Notes: a model not told the origin generated them from the sequence alone. A DNA stretch of 64,000 nt from Romboutsia sedimentorum (GCF_030131845.1 NZ_JASKYM010000001.1:558001-622000), one strand, 5' to 3'. Shown: positions 9,433-18,305, numbered from the stretch's first letter. A program made the numbers and translations.

Positions 9433-9448
9433 AGCAATTCTTGTGCCA
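9433..9448 (-). promoter_or_regulatory. Sigma-54 (-24/-12) promoter of the ornithine operon
   Basis: On the minus strand the sequence reads TGGCACAAGAATTGCT, matching the RpoN consensus TGGCAC-N5-TTGC(A/T) with correct GG/GC spacing. It lies 41 bases before the ord ATG and directly downstream of an AAA+ sigma-54 activator gene. Confidence 0.95.
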
Positions 9449-9576
9449 TTATTTAGTAATTTTAATTTACAAAGTATTTTTAATTTTGATATTGTTTTAT
9501 ATTTAGTTTCAAACCTTATAAAATGAATCAATTATCAAATTTTTCTGACATTAATATTTTTTTCAATTTTATATAA

Positions 9577-9611
9577 TTTAAAATAATTTCAAATCTTAGA
9601 ATTTATTTAAA
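9577..9611 (-). promoter_or_regulatory. Candidate upstream activator site
   Basis: An imperfect palindrome (left arm 9577-9590, right arm 9599-9611, eight-base centre with TTC/GAA inner ends) lies about 130-160 bases upstream of the sigma-54 promoter. That is where enhancer-binding proteins of this class usually bind. The region is very AT-rich, so chance symmetry is possible. Confidence 0.3.
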
Positions 9612-9614
9612 TAT

Positions 9615-9665
9615 AAAAAAAGAGCATTAAATTTTGCACATATGCAAGATTTTTTGCTCTTTTTT
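9615..9665 (-). terminator. Terminator of the sigma-54 activator gene
   Basis: Arms AAAAAAGAGCA and TGCTCTTTTTT enclose an inner palindrome TTGCACATATGCAA. The minus-strand transcript ends in a U run. It begins one base past the activator's stop and insulates the activator gene from the ornithine operon promoter. Confidence 0.85.
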
Positions 9666-9666
9666 G

Positions 9667-11061
9667 TTATTTCCTCGTTATATTATATTTTTTCATTTTA
9701 TATTGTAAGTTTTGTCTACAAAGTCCTAAGATGGCTGCAGCCTTAGTTACATTTTCATTGGCTTTATTTAATGCTTCATTAATATATCTTTCTTCAATAT
9801 CTGCAACAACCCAGTCTAGAGGTCTAGCATCTATATCTACAACATACATATTCTCAGCCACATTAGTTTTGTATTCATTTATATTTATCATATCTTCAGT
9901 TAAAATTTCTTCATCATCCATCATGCTCATACTAGAATATATAGTATTTTCTAGTTCTCTAACATTACCTTGCCAATAATGATTTCTAAGTTTTTTAATC
10001 CCCATATCACATATAGATTTTATACTTTTACTTAGTTTCTTATTGTATTTTTCTATAAATTTGTTCGAAAGCAATATTATGTCATTCCCTCTTTCTCTAA
10101 GAGGTGGTATTTGTATATAAATTACATTCAATCTATAATACAAGTCTTTTCTAATTTTACCTTCGCTTAATATATCAATTGGATTTTCATTAGTTGTAGC
10201 TATAACTCTAACATCAACATATATATCTTTAGTTCCTCCAACACGCCTTACATATCCTTCTTGAAGCACTCTAAGTAACTTAGCTTGAAGTTGCAGTGGC
10301 ATGGAGTTTATTTCATCTAATAATAAAGTTCCTTTATTAGCTTGTTCAAATAATCCTGGTCTATCAACTGCACCTGTAAATCCACCTTTTACCGTTCCAA
10401 ATAATATTCCTTCTAATAAGCTTTCTGGAAGTGCTGCACAATTTTGTGCTATAAAGGGTTGGTCACACCTTTTACTGTCATAATGAATAGACTGACTTAT
10501 TAGTTCTTTACCCGTTCCAGTTTCGCCATATATTAAAACTGTAGCATCACTCTTTGATGCTTTTTTCGATATTTTAATAGACTTTTGAATAGATTCACTT
10601 TCTCCAATTATATCATCAAAATTGTATCCTAATTTTTCAGGGTTATTTGATTTATTAAATTTAGATTCTTTAAGTTTTAAAATTTGTTCTGATAACATCT
10701 GAATTTGAGTCATATTCTTTGATACTTCTAAAGCGCCAATAAGTTTCTCTCCTACTACTATAGGTACTGTATTATTTATAGTAGTTATTTCCTTGCCATC
10801 TTTATTTAAATATTTTTGTACATTATCTTTTATATCTTTTTTATTTTTTAAAACTTTAAGTAAAGTGCTATTTTTTATTTCCATACTTTGCAATACGTCT
10901 ACAAATGGTTTGTTTAATACATCCTTTTTATCCATTTGCTCTAATTTTGCCATAGAATTGTTATATATGATTGTATTGCCATCTTTGTCTATAAAGTGTA
11001 TTCCCTCATCGATACTTTCGATTATTTTTTCAATCACTTCACTATATATTTCTTCTTTCAA
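9667..11061 (-). CDS. PAS-domain sigma-54-dependent transcriptional activator of ornithine catabolism
   Basis: The 464-residue protein has an N-terminal PAS sensor (about 10-120), an AAA+ core and a C-terminal Fis-type helix-turn-helix (about 425-462). Walker A is GETGTGKE (179-186) and Walker B is GTLLLDEI (244-251). The sigma-54 contact loop reads GGFTGA (226-231) instead of the usual GAFTGA. The start is a TTG preceded by GGGAGGG, since no good ATG lies nearby. It is encoded immediately upstream of ord and a perfect -24/-12 promoter, so it almost certainly drives that operon. The effector sensed by the PAS domain is unknown; ornithine or a redox signal is a guess. Confidence 0.92.
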   Translation of the reverse strand: MKEEIYSEVIEKIIESIDEGIHFIDKDGNTIIYNNSMAKLEQMDKKDVLNKPFVDVLQSMEIKNSTLLKVLKNKKDIKDNVQKYLNKDGKEITTINNTVPIVVGEKLIGALEVSKNMTQIQMLSEQILKLKESKFNKSNNPEKLGYNFDDIIGESESIQKSIKISKKASKSDATVLIYGETGTGKELISQSIHYDSKRCDQPFIAQNCAALPESLLEGILFGTVKGGFTGAVDRPGLFEQANKGTLLLDEINSMPLQLQAKLLRVLQEGYVRRVGGTKDIYVDVRVIATTNENPIDILSEGKIRKDLYYRLNVIYIQIPPLRERGNDIILLSNKFIEKYNKKLSKSIKSICDMGIKKLRNHYWQGNVRELENTIYSSMSMMDDEEILTEDMININEYKTNVAENMYVVDIDARPLDWVVADIEERYINEALNKANENVTKAAAILGLCRQNLQYKMKKYNITRK

Positions 11062-11276
11062 AAATAATCCCTCCCTATGTTTAAAACAGCTTTATTTTTT
11101 ATAACTGGGACCTAATAAAAAAGCATTATTATATTACTAATTTCACATAAAATATAATTATCCTTTTTATTAATATTTTTTTATTAAAATGAATTATATT
11201 TATATTTTTTTGCAAACTAGTATAAAGCAAATATAAAAAAATTTATATTTATAATCTTATTAATACAATAATTTGG

Positions 11277-11282
11277 TATAAT
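11277..11282 (+). promoter_or_regulatory. -10 box upstream of the orphan kinase
   Basis: A consensus TATAAT lies 41 bases before the kinase ATG, in the 262-base divergent gap after the activator gene. No convincing -35 is visible. The rest of the gap is very AT-rich without other structure. Confidence 0.4.
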
Positions 11283-11323
11283 TTAAGTTGTAAACTATAT
11301 TCAACCAATAAGGATGTCTGACT

Positions 11324-12316
11324 ATGAAAAAAAAACGTACACAATTTATTGCTTTAGTTATTTTTATTTTAATTTTTACTTATGTAATAGTTTCGATTAA
11401 AAATATGAACATTGTTATTCCCGCACTTTTTAATATATCTGGATTAGTATTAATTATTATTACAGTAGCTCTTCATCATAAGATGATATTAAAACATAAA
11501 GAAGAATTAAAAAAAGCTAAAAAAATCGTTGAAGACACAAACATTGCTAAAAATAATTTTATAGCTAATATAAGTCATGAACTTAGAACACCTGTAACAG
11601 TTATAAGTTCTGCTAATCAACTTTTAAACGTTTTATTATCTAAAGAAGATATTACTAATGAACAAAGCATTACTAATAACTTAAATATAATAGCTCAAAA
11701 TTCTAATAGATTACTTAGATTAACAAATAACATTATAGATATTGCAAAAATTGATTCAGGCTGCGTTGACTTAAAGCTTAAAACTGTCAATATAATTAAT
11801 TTAATAGAAGATACTGTTTTATCTGTTGTTCCATATGCAAATTCTAAGAACTTAAATGTAGTTTTTGATACAAATATAGAAGAATTATTTATGTGTGTTG
11901 ACTGTGAAAAAATCGAAAGATTAACACTTAACTTACTTTCTAATGCTATCAAATTTTCTGAGGATAATAAAGATGTATTTGCAACTATTTTAGCTGATGA
12001 AGATAATCTAAACTTTATTGTTCAAGATAATGGCATAGGCATAGATGATTTAAATTTATCTAAAATATTCGATAAATTTATGCAAATAGATAAAGGATTT
12101 ACTAGACAAAATGAAGGAAGTGGAATTGGATTATCAGTGGTTAAGTATTTTGTTAAGTTACACGACGGAAATATTACTGTAGATTCGAAGTTGGGTGAGG
12201 GTACTTCATTTATAGTACAATTGCCAATTAAGACTAATCTTTGTGAGAATAATAACAAGGATATTCCATCTACTACTCGTAAAACTAATATAGAATTGTC
12301 AGATATTTTCAAATAA
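11324..12316 (+). CDS. Membrane sensor histidine kinase (orphan)
   Basis: This 330-residue kinase has two N-terminal membrane segments (about 7-24 and 30-50) with almost no extracellular loop. A short linker leads to the HisKA box NISHELRTP (His85) and a HATPase domain with DNGIGID, FDKFMQ and GSGIGLSVVK motifs. With no sensor domain outside, it probably reads a membrane or cytoplasmic signal. No response regulator is adjacent, so it is an orphan here. Orphan kinases in clostridia often feed Spo0A, which is a possibility rather than a deduction. It is flanked by its own terminator. Confidence 0.9.
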   Translation: MKKKRTQFIALVIFILIFTYVIVSIKNMNIVIPALFNISGLVLIIITVALHHKMILKHKEELKKAKKIVEDTNIAKNNFIANISHELRTPVTVISSANQLLNVLLSKEDITNEQSITNNLNIIAQNSNRLLRLTNNIIDIAKIDSGCVDLKLKTVNIINLIEDTVLSVVPYANSKNLNVVFDTNIEELFMCVDCEKIERLTLNLLSNAIKFSEDNKDVFATILADEDNLNFIVQDNGIGIDDLNLSKIFDKFMQIDKGFTRQNEGSGIGLSVVKYFVKLHDGNITVDSKLGEGTSFIVQLPIKTNLCENNNKDIPSTTRKTNIELSDIFK

Positions 12317-12344
12317 AAAAGCTTAGGGAATTCTAAGCTTTTTT
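12315..12344. terminator. Bidirectional terminator
   Basis: A perfect 12-bp stem AAAAAAGCTTAG / CTAAGCTTTTTT with a six-base loop sits between the convergent kinase and helicase genes. Confidence 0.9.
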
Positions 12345-12369
12345 ATTTTATATATTTTTTAATAATAAC

Positions 12370-13827
12370 TTATTGGTTTTGATTATCTCTTTTTATTTTT
12401 ACAGGTTTCTTTTTTATGTTTATCTCTTTGTATTTTTTTAATAATGCTTCTCCCTTATGATTTAATATATCTACATAAGAACATAAATCTTGGACTTCTA
12501 TAACTCCTATATCTTTGCCTTCTATTCCATCTAAATTACTTATCGCTCCAACTATATCTAAATTTCTTATCTTTTTCCTTTTTCCACAGTTTAAGTATAT
12601 CCTAGTAATTTCACTATGTACTTTTTTAGGAACACTTTTAACTCTTTTGTCTTTTAAAAGCTTTTTTTGCATTTCTTCAAATTTAATTTTTCCATCTTTA
12701 GCTTTTTCTTCTCTTATATCGCTTAGTTCTTTTATTTCATATCCAATATAATCTTGTATTTCATTTATATATTTTTCATCTTTATTATTTACCATAGTTA
12801 TGGCTTTTCCAAACTTATCTTTTCTTCCTGTTCTACCTATCCTGTGTATATAGTTTTCTTTATCTCTTGGAACGTCATAGTTTATTACTAAAGAAATATC
12901 ATCTATATGAATCCCTCTAGATGCCACATCACTACTAACTAATACATTAAACTTAAATTCTTTAAAATCTTTTATTGCATATATACGTTTTTCTTGCGAC
13001 ATATCTCCATGAATTTCTTTTACTAAAAATTTATCTTTTTTCATTTGATTGTAAAGCTTGTTAACTCTTTCTCTTGTATTTAAAAATATCATAAGTGATT
13101 TTGGACTCTCAGAGTATATTAACTTTTTTAACATCTCATACTTATCTTTTTCTTCAATTTTTACATAGCTTTCATCTATTTGCTTTTTATTTATTTCTTC
13201 ATGATTTTCTATCTCTACCATGCTTGGATTGTTCATATATTTTTGACTTACATATTGTATATCTTTATCTATTGTAGCTGAAAAAAGCCCTATTGTTTTT
13301 TTACTTGGTGAGTTTTCAAATATTATATCTATTTGTTCTATAAATCCTTTGTTTAACATTTTATCTGCTTCATCTATTATCAAATAATTTATATTTTGTA
13401 TATTAATAGTTTTCCTTTGTATATGGTCTATTATTCTACCTGGCGTTGCTACTACTACATGCACTCTTTGCTTTAAACTTGATATTTGTTCTTTTATTGG
13501 TTGTCTTCCAAATATAGCACTACATCTTATTTTTTTTAATCGTCCTATATTAGATATTTCATCTTTAACTTGAAGAGCTAGCTCTCTAGTCGGTACTACT
13601 ATAAGTGCTTGTATATTTGTATTCTCTATATCTATATTTTCACATATTGGAATTGCAAAACTTGCAGTTTTACCACTTCCTGTTTTTGACTTAACTATTG
13701 TATCTTCTTTATTTATAAGCTTTGGTATTACTTTTTCTTGTACCTTTGAAGGATTTTTATATTCTAGGTTGTTTAATGCTTTTATTATATTTTTATTTAA
13801 TTTAAAATCAGTAAATTTATTGTTCAT
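12370..13827 (-). CDS. dbpA: DEAD-box RNA helicase with DbpA-type RNA-binding tail
   Basis: The 485-residue ATP-dependent RNA helicase shows motif I SKTGSGKT (about 44-51), PTRELA, the DEAD box IIDEADKM, motif III SATID, SRGIHID and the HRIGRTGR motif VI. The final ~80 residues (TRIYLNCGKRKKIRNLDIVG onward) match the DbpA/CsdA RNA-binding domain. In DbpA this domain recognises hairpin 92 of 23S rRNA, so a role in 50S assembly is likely. The C-terminus ends in a Lys-rich tail. It is monocistronic by spacing. Confidence 0.9.
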   Translation of the reverse strand: MNNKFTDFKLNKNIIKALNNLEYKNPSKVQEKVIPKLINKEDTIVKSKTGSGKTASFAIPICENIDIENTNIQALIVVPTRELALQVKDEISNIGRLKKIRCSAIFGRQPIKEQISSLKQRVHVVVATPGRIIDHIQRKTINIQNINYLIIDEADKMLNKGFIEQIDIIFENSPSKKTIGLFSATIDKDIQYVSQKYMNNPSMVEIENHEEINKKQIDESYVKIEEKDKYEMLKKLIYSESPKSLMIFLNTRERVNKLYNQMKKDKFLVKEIHGDMSQEKRIYAIKDFKEFKFNVLVSSDVASRGIHIDDISLVINYDVPRDKENYIHRIGRTGRKDKFGKAITMVNNKDEKYINEIQDYIGYEIKELSDIREEKAKDGKIKFEEMQKKLLKDKRVKSVPKKVHSEITRIYLNCGKRKKIRNLDIVGAISNLDGIEGKDIGVIEVQDLCSYVDILNHKGEALLKKYKEINIKKKPVKIKRDNQNQ

Positions 13828-13916
13828 CTTTTGCTCCTTATTTTTTCATATGTAACTATTCATTATAGCATAAAAATATATTTAATATTATTTTAACAAG
13901 TTTGCTAGATTATTTA

Positions 13917-14555
13917 TCATATAATCACTACATTTCTTTTCATATTATTTTTATTATCTATTTCAAATCCATATTTTATATATAACTTTCTTAAGTTTTT
14001 TTCACTTATTACGTTTTTATTTGCTAGCATTTTGCCTTCTATTGTTTTAATTTCTTTTAAATTATAATTTCTAATTTTTTTATTTATCTCACTTATAATA
14101 TAATCTAATTTTTTAAGCAAAAGACCTCCGTAACCCTTGTTAGGTTTTATCGATGTAAAATCATTTATGTACAATACTGAATTTTCTTTTCTTTCATAAT
14201 ATGTACAATACATATACGTATAGTTTGTATCTCCCGTTATTATATTTATTTTTATTGGTATTCCAACATTTATCTCTTGTATATCTATAGTTATGACTAT
14301 ATAGACTATCTTGTTTTCTTTATTTTCTACATCAAATATAGTTATTATATTTTCTTGGTTATTTATATATTTTTTAATTTTTTTTAATAACCTAACATAA
14401 TAATTATATTCTTTAATCAAAATTTCATCTTTAAATTCTATTTTTTTTGTATTTTCATATTTTATTTTTTTTAATTTATTATTTCTTATAGCCTTTATAT
14501 TTTTATCCATAAGATTGTTTTTTATCTCATTTATTTTTATATCTAGACTAATCAT
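13917..14555 (-). CDS. GNAT-like acetyltransferase family protein
   Basis: The 212-residue protein is only tentatively recognised. The C-terminal half contains NKGYGGLLLKKLDYI, similar to the acetyl-CoA pyrophosphate loop of GNAT enzymes, and a late LRKLYIKYGFEID resembling the GNAT 'LYxKxGF' strand-helix. The N-terminal half is Lys/Ile/Asn-rich without motifs. The substrate is unknown. Its ribosome site (GGGGG, 14560-14564) lies inside the arm of a long inverted repeat that ends just before the ATG, so expression is probably conditional at the RNA level. Confidence 0.55.
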   Translation of the reverse strand: MISLDIKINEIKNNLMDKNIKAIRNNKLKKIKYENTKKIEFKDEILIKEYNYYVRLLKKIKKYINNQENIITIFDVENKENKIVYIVITIDIQEINVGIPIKINIITGDTNYTYMYCTYYERKENSVLYINDFTSIKPNKGYGGLLLKKLDYIISEINKKIRNYNLKEIKTIEGKMLANKNVISEKNLRKLYIKYGFEIDNKNNMKRNVVII

Positions 14556-14559
14556 AATA

Positions 14560-14635
14560 CCCCCATATAAGATTATAAAAAGTTTAATTTTGAAAATATC
14601 TACTTGAATACTTTTTTATAATTTTATATGGGGGG
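14560..14635 (-). promoter_or_regulatory. Long inverted repeat sequestering a ribosome binding site
   Basis: In the minus-strand transcript a 5' arm starting CCCCC and continuing A/U-rich (about 14612-14635) pairs over roughly 22 bases, with one G.U, to a 3' arm (14560-14582). That 3' arm ends in GGGGG, the Shine-Dalgarno of the GNAT-like gene, six bases from its ATG. The loop is about 29 bases. There is no U run after it, so it is not a plain terminator of the upstream glucosaminidase gene. Confidence 0.6.
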
Positions 14636-14664
14636 TTTTAGTTATTTATGATAATTATTTAATT

Positions 14665-15570
14665 TTAATTTATACTTTGAGCTTCATTATCTATCAATTG
14701 TAAATTATACTGTTGTATTAATTGTATTAGCTTTTTAGAATATATTTTTTCTCCATTATTATCCATTAATGTACTATATCCTGCTTCTTGCAATGCATTA
14801 GCTTGAACTTTATATGTGTTAGCCTCAAAAACACCATTTTCCTTATATCTCTTATTTTCATATAAAAACTTTGCATGGTCATAAATTGATTGATTTTTAT
14901 CTTCATATTTTCTAAATTTATCATTTATTATTGTATTTGAGAATTCACTAGTTTCTAATGTTACATATTCTCCTGTCCAAGACTTATCTGCTTTTATTCC
15001 AAATAAGTTATTATATTTACCGGCTAAATCCGAATTTCCCCATCCTGTTTCAAGTATTGCTTGGGCTATTGTTATTGATGGTAAAATTTTATATTTTTTA
15101 TAATTTTTTATAGCCCCTTCTTTTATACCATTTATAAATTTCATGTACTTAGTATCTGATTTTAACTTACTAGGTGTAATCCCATAATCTTTTAAATCTT
15201 CAACATAGTCATGTGCTCTTTTCTTTTCGCTCTTACTAAAATCTAATTCTTCAATTACATTGTCTAAAGAGTTTAATTTATAAGTTTTATTTTCTTTTTT
15301 TATAAACAAACTTGCTACTTCTTTTATTTGTGACTCACTTACATTTTTTAATTTATTCTTCTCAATTACACCAACTACAGATGCTACATATTTCCAATTC
15401 ACTTGAGCCTTATTTGCACTTATTTGATCAGAATAGTTTATATAATCATCTACCTTCATTTCTACTTTATTTATCTCCTGTAATGAATTTAACTGCATTA
15501 CATAATATCCACCTATTAAAGATATTGCGGCTACTATTATTAGTATTATTATAAGCTTTTTATTTTTCAT
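14665..15570 (-). CDS. GH73 endo-beta-N-acetylglucosaminidase (peptidoglycan hydrolase), membrane-anchored
   Basis: The 301-residue protein has an N-terminal signal-anchor (about 5-24), a helical linker and a C-terminal glucosaminidase domain (about 140-290). The motif SITIAQAILETGWGNS carries the catalytic Glu at 174, and YNNLFGIKADKSW is typical of the LytG/FlgJ group. It should cut N-acetylglucosaminyl bonds in peptidoglycan at the outer face of the membrane. The promoter region contains a two-component-type direct repeat (15715-15732) with a matching -10. Together with the kinase/regulator pair nearby, this suggests envelope-stress control. Confidence 0.88.
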   Translation of the reverse strand: MKNKKLIIILIIVAAISLIGGYYVMQLNSLQEINKVEMKVDDYINYSDQISANKAQVNWKYVASVVGVIEKNKLKNVSESQIKEVASLFIKKENKTYKLNSLDNVIEELDFSKSEKKRAHDYVEDLKDYGITPSKLKSDTKYMKFINGIKEGAIKNYKKYKILPSITIAQAILETGWGNSDLAGKYNNLFGIKADKSWTGEYVTLETSEFSNTIINDKFRKYEDKNQSIYDHAKFLYENKRYKENGVFEANTYKVQANALQEAGYSTLMDNNGEKIYSKKLIQLIQQYNLQLIDNEAQSIN

Positions 15571-15699
15571 ATTTAAATTCTCCCTTTGATGTTTTCATCT
15601 ATTCTATTATACAACAATAACATGTCAAATATTATTACAAAATAGATTTTTATGTCTTATTTTATATTTTTAACAATTATTTTTTTCTAATATACCTAA

Positions 15700-15732
15700 A
15701 TTTTACTACTAATTTGTTACGTAAGTGTTACG
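15700..15732 (-). promoter_or_regulatory. OmpR/PhoB-type box and -10 upstream of the glucosaminidase
   Basis: Two copies of TGTTACG on the plus strand (15715-15721 and 15726-15732) are spaced exactly 11 bases apart. A minus-strand TAAAAT -10 lies at 15700-15705, in the same geometry as at the response-regulator promoter. Confidence 0.55.
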
Positions 15733-15758
15733 TTTTTTATATTTAACCATTTTTAAAA

Positions 15759-15802
15759 GTAATAAAAGCATACTCTTATATTTTAGAGCATGCTTTCATT
15801 AC
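15759..15802 (-). terminator. Hairpin after the glycoside-hydrolase lipoprotein gene
   Basis: A 17-bp stem (15759-15775 with 15786-15802, two G.U pairs) begins right after the stop codon. The U run beyond it is short, so termination may be incomplete. Confidence 0.65.
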
Positions 15803-15803
15803 T

Positions 15804-18104
15804 TTATGGTTTATACACTATTTTATTGCTTCCATCATATATTATAAGTGATTTTGCTTTTATTGTATCTTCTTTATATTTAAAATTATTATTTGAGAAA
15901 TTAGCAACCACAGTTAATTTTTCCCCAAATGTACTACTTTGAACTAATCTATCTTGTGATAAAATTTTAAAGCTTGTCATTGGCTCTTTTATTGCTTTTT
16001 TGTTAAAATCTGACCATACCTTATTATGAGATATTATTTTGTCTTTATACTTATTCCACTGATTTTTATCAATATGGTACATAGGTGGTGTATTATATAA
16101 AATTTCACTCATCATTCTATTTTCAACTTCATCCTTTATTTTAAAAGTTCCCCATAGCCAGTGATATGAAGTTATAACTGAATCATTATATACTAATCTA
16201 AACAAAGGAATCGAATAAGTTTCATCTATAAATATTTTTTTATATAATTCTTTTACTGGAACTTCTTTAGAAAATACCTCTGGCACTCCACCAGTTGTTG
16301 AGTAGTATCTTCCTACATAATACTCACTGTCTTTATTTTTATTCATATCTTCATCTACCCAAGAGAATGCTGGCGTTTCTAATCCATGGGCAAATGCTAT
16401 AGCTTTACTTGCAAAATCATTTCCTCCTTCTGAACCTATAACCATGTTTTCTTTTTCTCTAATGTAATCCATTCTTTCAAGTCTTGCATTTAAGTCTTGT
16501 TGTTGTGTTGTTATATGTTCTTTTGAATAATCATCATATATTTCTCCAGTGGCATCACAATCTATAAACCAAGAATTAAATTTATATCCATCTTTCATTA
16601 TATTGCTTACTCTATTTTTAACACTTGGAAGAGATAATGTTGGATTTAATTTTCTGCCTGTGCCTTGGAATCCTTGTAGTTTTTCACCTTTTTCATTTTC
16701 TATTGTAGCATTTTCATATAAAGACTTATCTTCAAATTTAGCTGTACTCCACTTTTCTTTACCTGGCTTGTGTATAGAATGGTATGAGTCATATGGTCCT
16801 ACTAAATATCCATCCTTCTGAGCATTATCAACAAGCGTTGGTGACACATATCCAGCTTCTATATCATCAAACCCTATCCATGCATTTTCTATACCTGATT
16901 TTTTTATATCATCTAATACATCTACAGTATTAGATTTCGCCCAATTTTCTGTTGGTATCGTCGAGTCTTTTAATTGTGACTTTAACAACATTTTATTTAA
17001 TTCTATCAGTTCTACCTTATTTAAATTATCGATCCCTTTTTTTATTAATTTATCAATTTCTTTATCAGTATTTTTAAATACACTAGGATTGTAAAACTCT
17101 TTTAGTAGCATAACTTGGTTAAAAGATCTTACTATTTCTGACTTTTGAAATTTATCAACATAGTCTTGAGTCTTCATAGTATCAAATACTTTTGCAGCTT
17201 GTTTTCCATCTTCTATTTTTATATTTAACAATTCTTTTATCCAATTTTCTAAGTTACTTGGTATATTATTTTTCAATAAATTCCATTTAATATCATTCTC
17301 TGTAACTATTGATTTATCCCAAAAATATATATGAGGAGCACCATAAAGTTTTTCAATATTTTTATTTTCCTTAGCTTTTTCTTCTAAAGTTTTAAATTCA
17401 TCTTTTTCAATAATATAATTTTTATAATTTTTAGCTACATCTACTACATTTTTAGGCGTTACATATACTCTAAATCCATATTCTTTATCTTTATTTATAC
17501 TTGGATATTTATGTTTAAATTCAAAATTAATTTTATCTTTAGTATCAAATTTCATCTCATTATTAAATTTATTTTTTATAATATATGATATAGAAATATT
17601 GTCTTTATTTATAGCAAAGAATTGCATAGAAAATGATTCTATAACATTATATACTTGTTCATTTAAGTATTCTTTCCAATACTTATCATTACTTGGTATA
17701 AATTTACCTTCATTAATAGGAAGGTAATAACTTTCCCCACTTACATTAGGCCAAGTAAAGCTATTTTTTTCTTTATCATTTGATTTTATGTCTACATCCA
17801 AATAATCTTTTTCTTTCTTTATACTAATATCTATATTTTCTTTTGGATAACTCCATGAAACCTCTTTCTCAGATTTTTTTAAATTTGACACTTCTCTTTC
17901 TTGTATTTTATTAGACACAGTTTCTTTTTTACCGTTTACCATTACATTTACTTCAAAATTTTTAGGATTTACATCAAATGTAAAGTCTAAGTTGTTAACT
18001 TGATTTTCTTGTACTTCTTTATTTACTACAGTTTTGTTATTACACCCAGAAAGTACGCTTCCCATAATTATTAAACTCATAATTATCGATATTTTTTTTC
18101 TCAT
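15804..18104 (-). CDS. Surface lipoprotein, putative glycoside hydrolase (GH101/GH129-like)
   Basis: This 766-residue exported protein has a lipobox ending VLSGC at about residue 21 (numbered from the ATG). A beta-rich N-terminal half is followed by a catalytic-looking barrel. There, WFIDCDATGE and, about 42 residues later, VIGSEGG resemble the Asp nucleophile / Glu acid-base pair of GH101 and GH129 alpha-N-acetylgalactosaminidases. The domain also has many Trp/Tyr. A mucin- or glycan-directed exo-enzyme is plausible but the family call is tentative. I chose the ATG at 18104 over the upstream GTG at 18113 because GAGGTG sits six bases ahead of the ATG. The promoter carries the 11-bp direct-repeat box. 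Confidence 0.6.
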   Translation of the reverse strand: MRKKISIIMSLIIMGSVLSGCNNKTVVNKEVQENQVNNLDFTFDVNPKNFEVNVMVNGKKETVSNKIQEREVSNLKKSEKEVSWSYPKENIDISIKKEKDYLDVDIKSNDKEKNSFTWPNVSGESYYLPINEGKFIPSNDKYWKEYLNEQVYNVIESFSMQFFAINKDNISISYIIKNKFNNEMKFDTKDKINFEFKHKYPSINKDKEYGFRVYVTPKNVVDVAKNYKNYIIEKDEFKTLEEKAKENKNIEKLYGAPHIYFWDKSIVTENDIKWNLLKNNIPSNLENWIKELLNIKIEDGKQAAKVFDTMKTQDYVDKFQKSEIVRSFNQVMLLKEFYNPSVFKNTDKEIDKLIKKGIDNLNKVELIELNKMLLKSQLKDSTIPTENWAKSNTVDVLDDIKKSGIENAWIGFDDIEAGYVSPTLVDNAQKDGYLVGPYDSYHSIHKPGKEKWSTAKFEDKSLYENATIENEKGEKLQGFQGTGRKLNPTLSLPSVKNRVSNIMKDGYKFNSWFIDCDATGEIYDDYSKEHITTQQQDLNARLERMDYIREKENMVIGSEGGNDFASKAIAFAHGLETPAFSWVDEDMNKNKDSEYYVGRYYSTTGGVPEVFSKEVPVKELYKKIFIDETYSIPLFRLVYNDSVITSYHWLWGTFKIKDEVENRMMSEILYNTPPMYHIDKNQWNKYKDKIISHNKVWSDFNKKAIKEPMTSFKILSQDRLVQSSTFGEKLTVVANFSNNNFKYKEDTIKAKSLIIYDGSNKIVYKP

Positions 18105-18123
18105 TTTCTTCACCTCTAAAACA

Positions 18124-18156
18124 ACTTTAACTTATTAATGTTACATATGTGTTACA
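18124..18156 (-). promoter_or_regulatory. OmpR/PhoB-type box upstream of the glycoside-hydrolase lipoprotein
   Basis: Two plus-strand TGTTACA copies (18139-18145 and 18150-18156) have 11-base spacing. A weak minus-strand TAAAGT lies at the same distance as the -10 in the sister sites. If used, the leader is only about 13 bases. The box could instead serve the divergent antiporter gene or act as a repressor site. Confidence 0.45.
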
Positions 18157-18305
18157 TTAATAGGTTAAAATATATCTATACTTTTATAGTGACTATATGT
18201 TAAAATTAAATTATACGAAACATTATACAAACAAATCATTTTTTTAATGTATATTCTAAAGCACCATATCTAACTACAAAATTCAACATAAGGAGGTATT
18301 ATTAT

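Noticed and set aside
9539-9553. CodY-box-like sequence (ATTTTTCTGACATTA) upstream of the ornithine operon
   Set aside because: It matches only 11 of 15 consensus positions in a very AT-rich gap, so chance is a good explanation.
18104-18113. GTG start for the glycoside-hydrolase lipoprotein
   Set aside because: The GTG is part of the GAGGTG ribosome site of the ATG at 18104.
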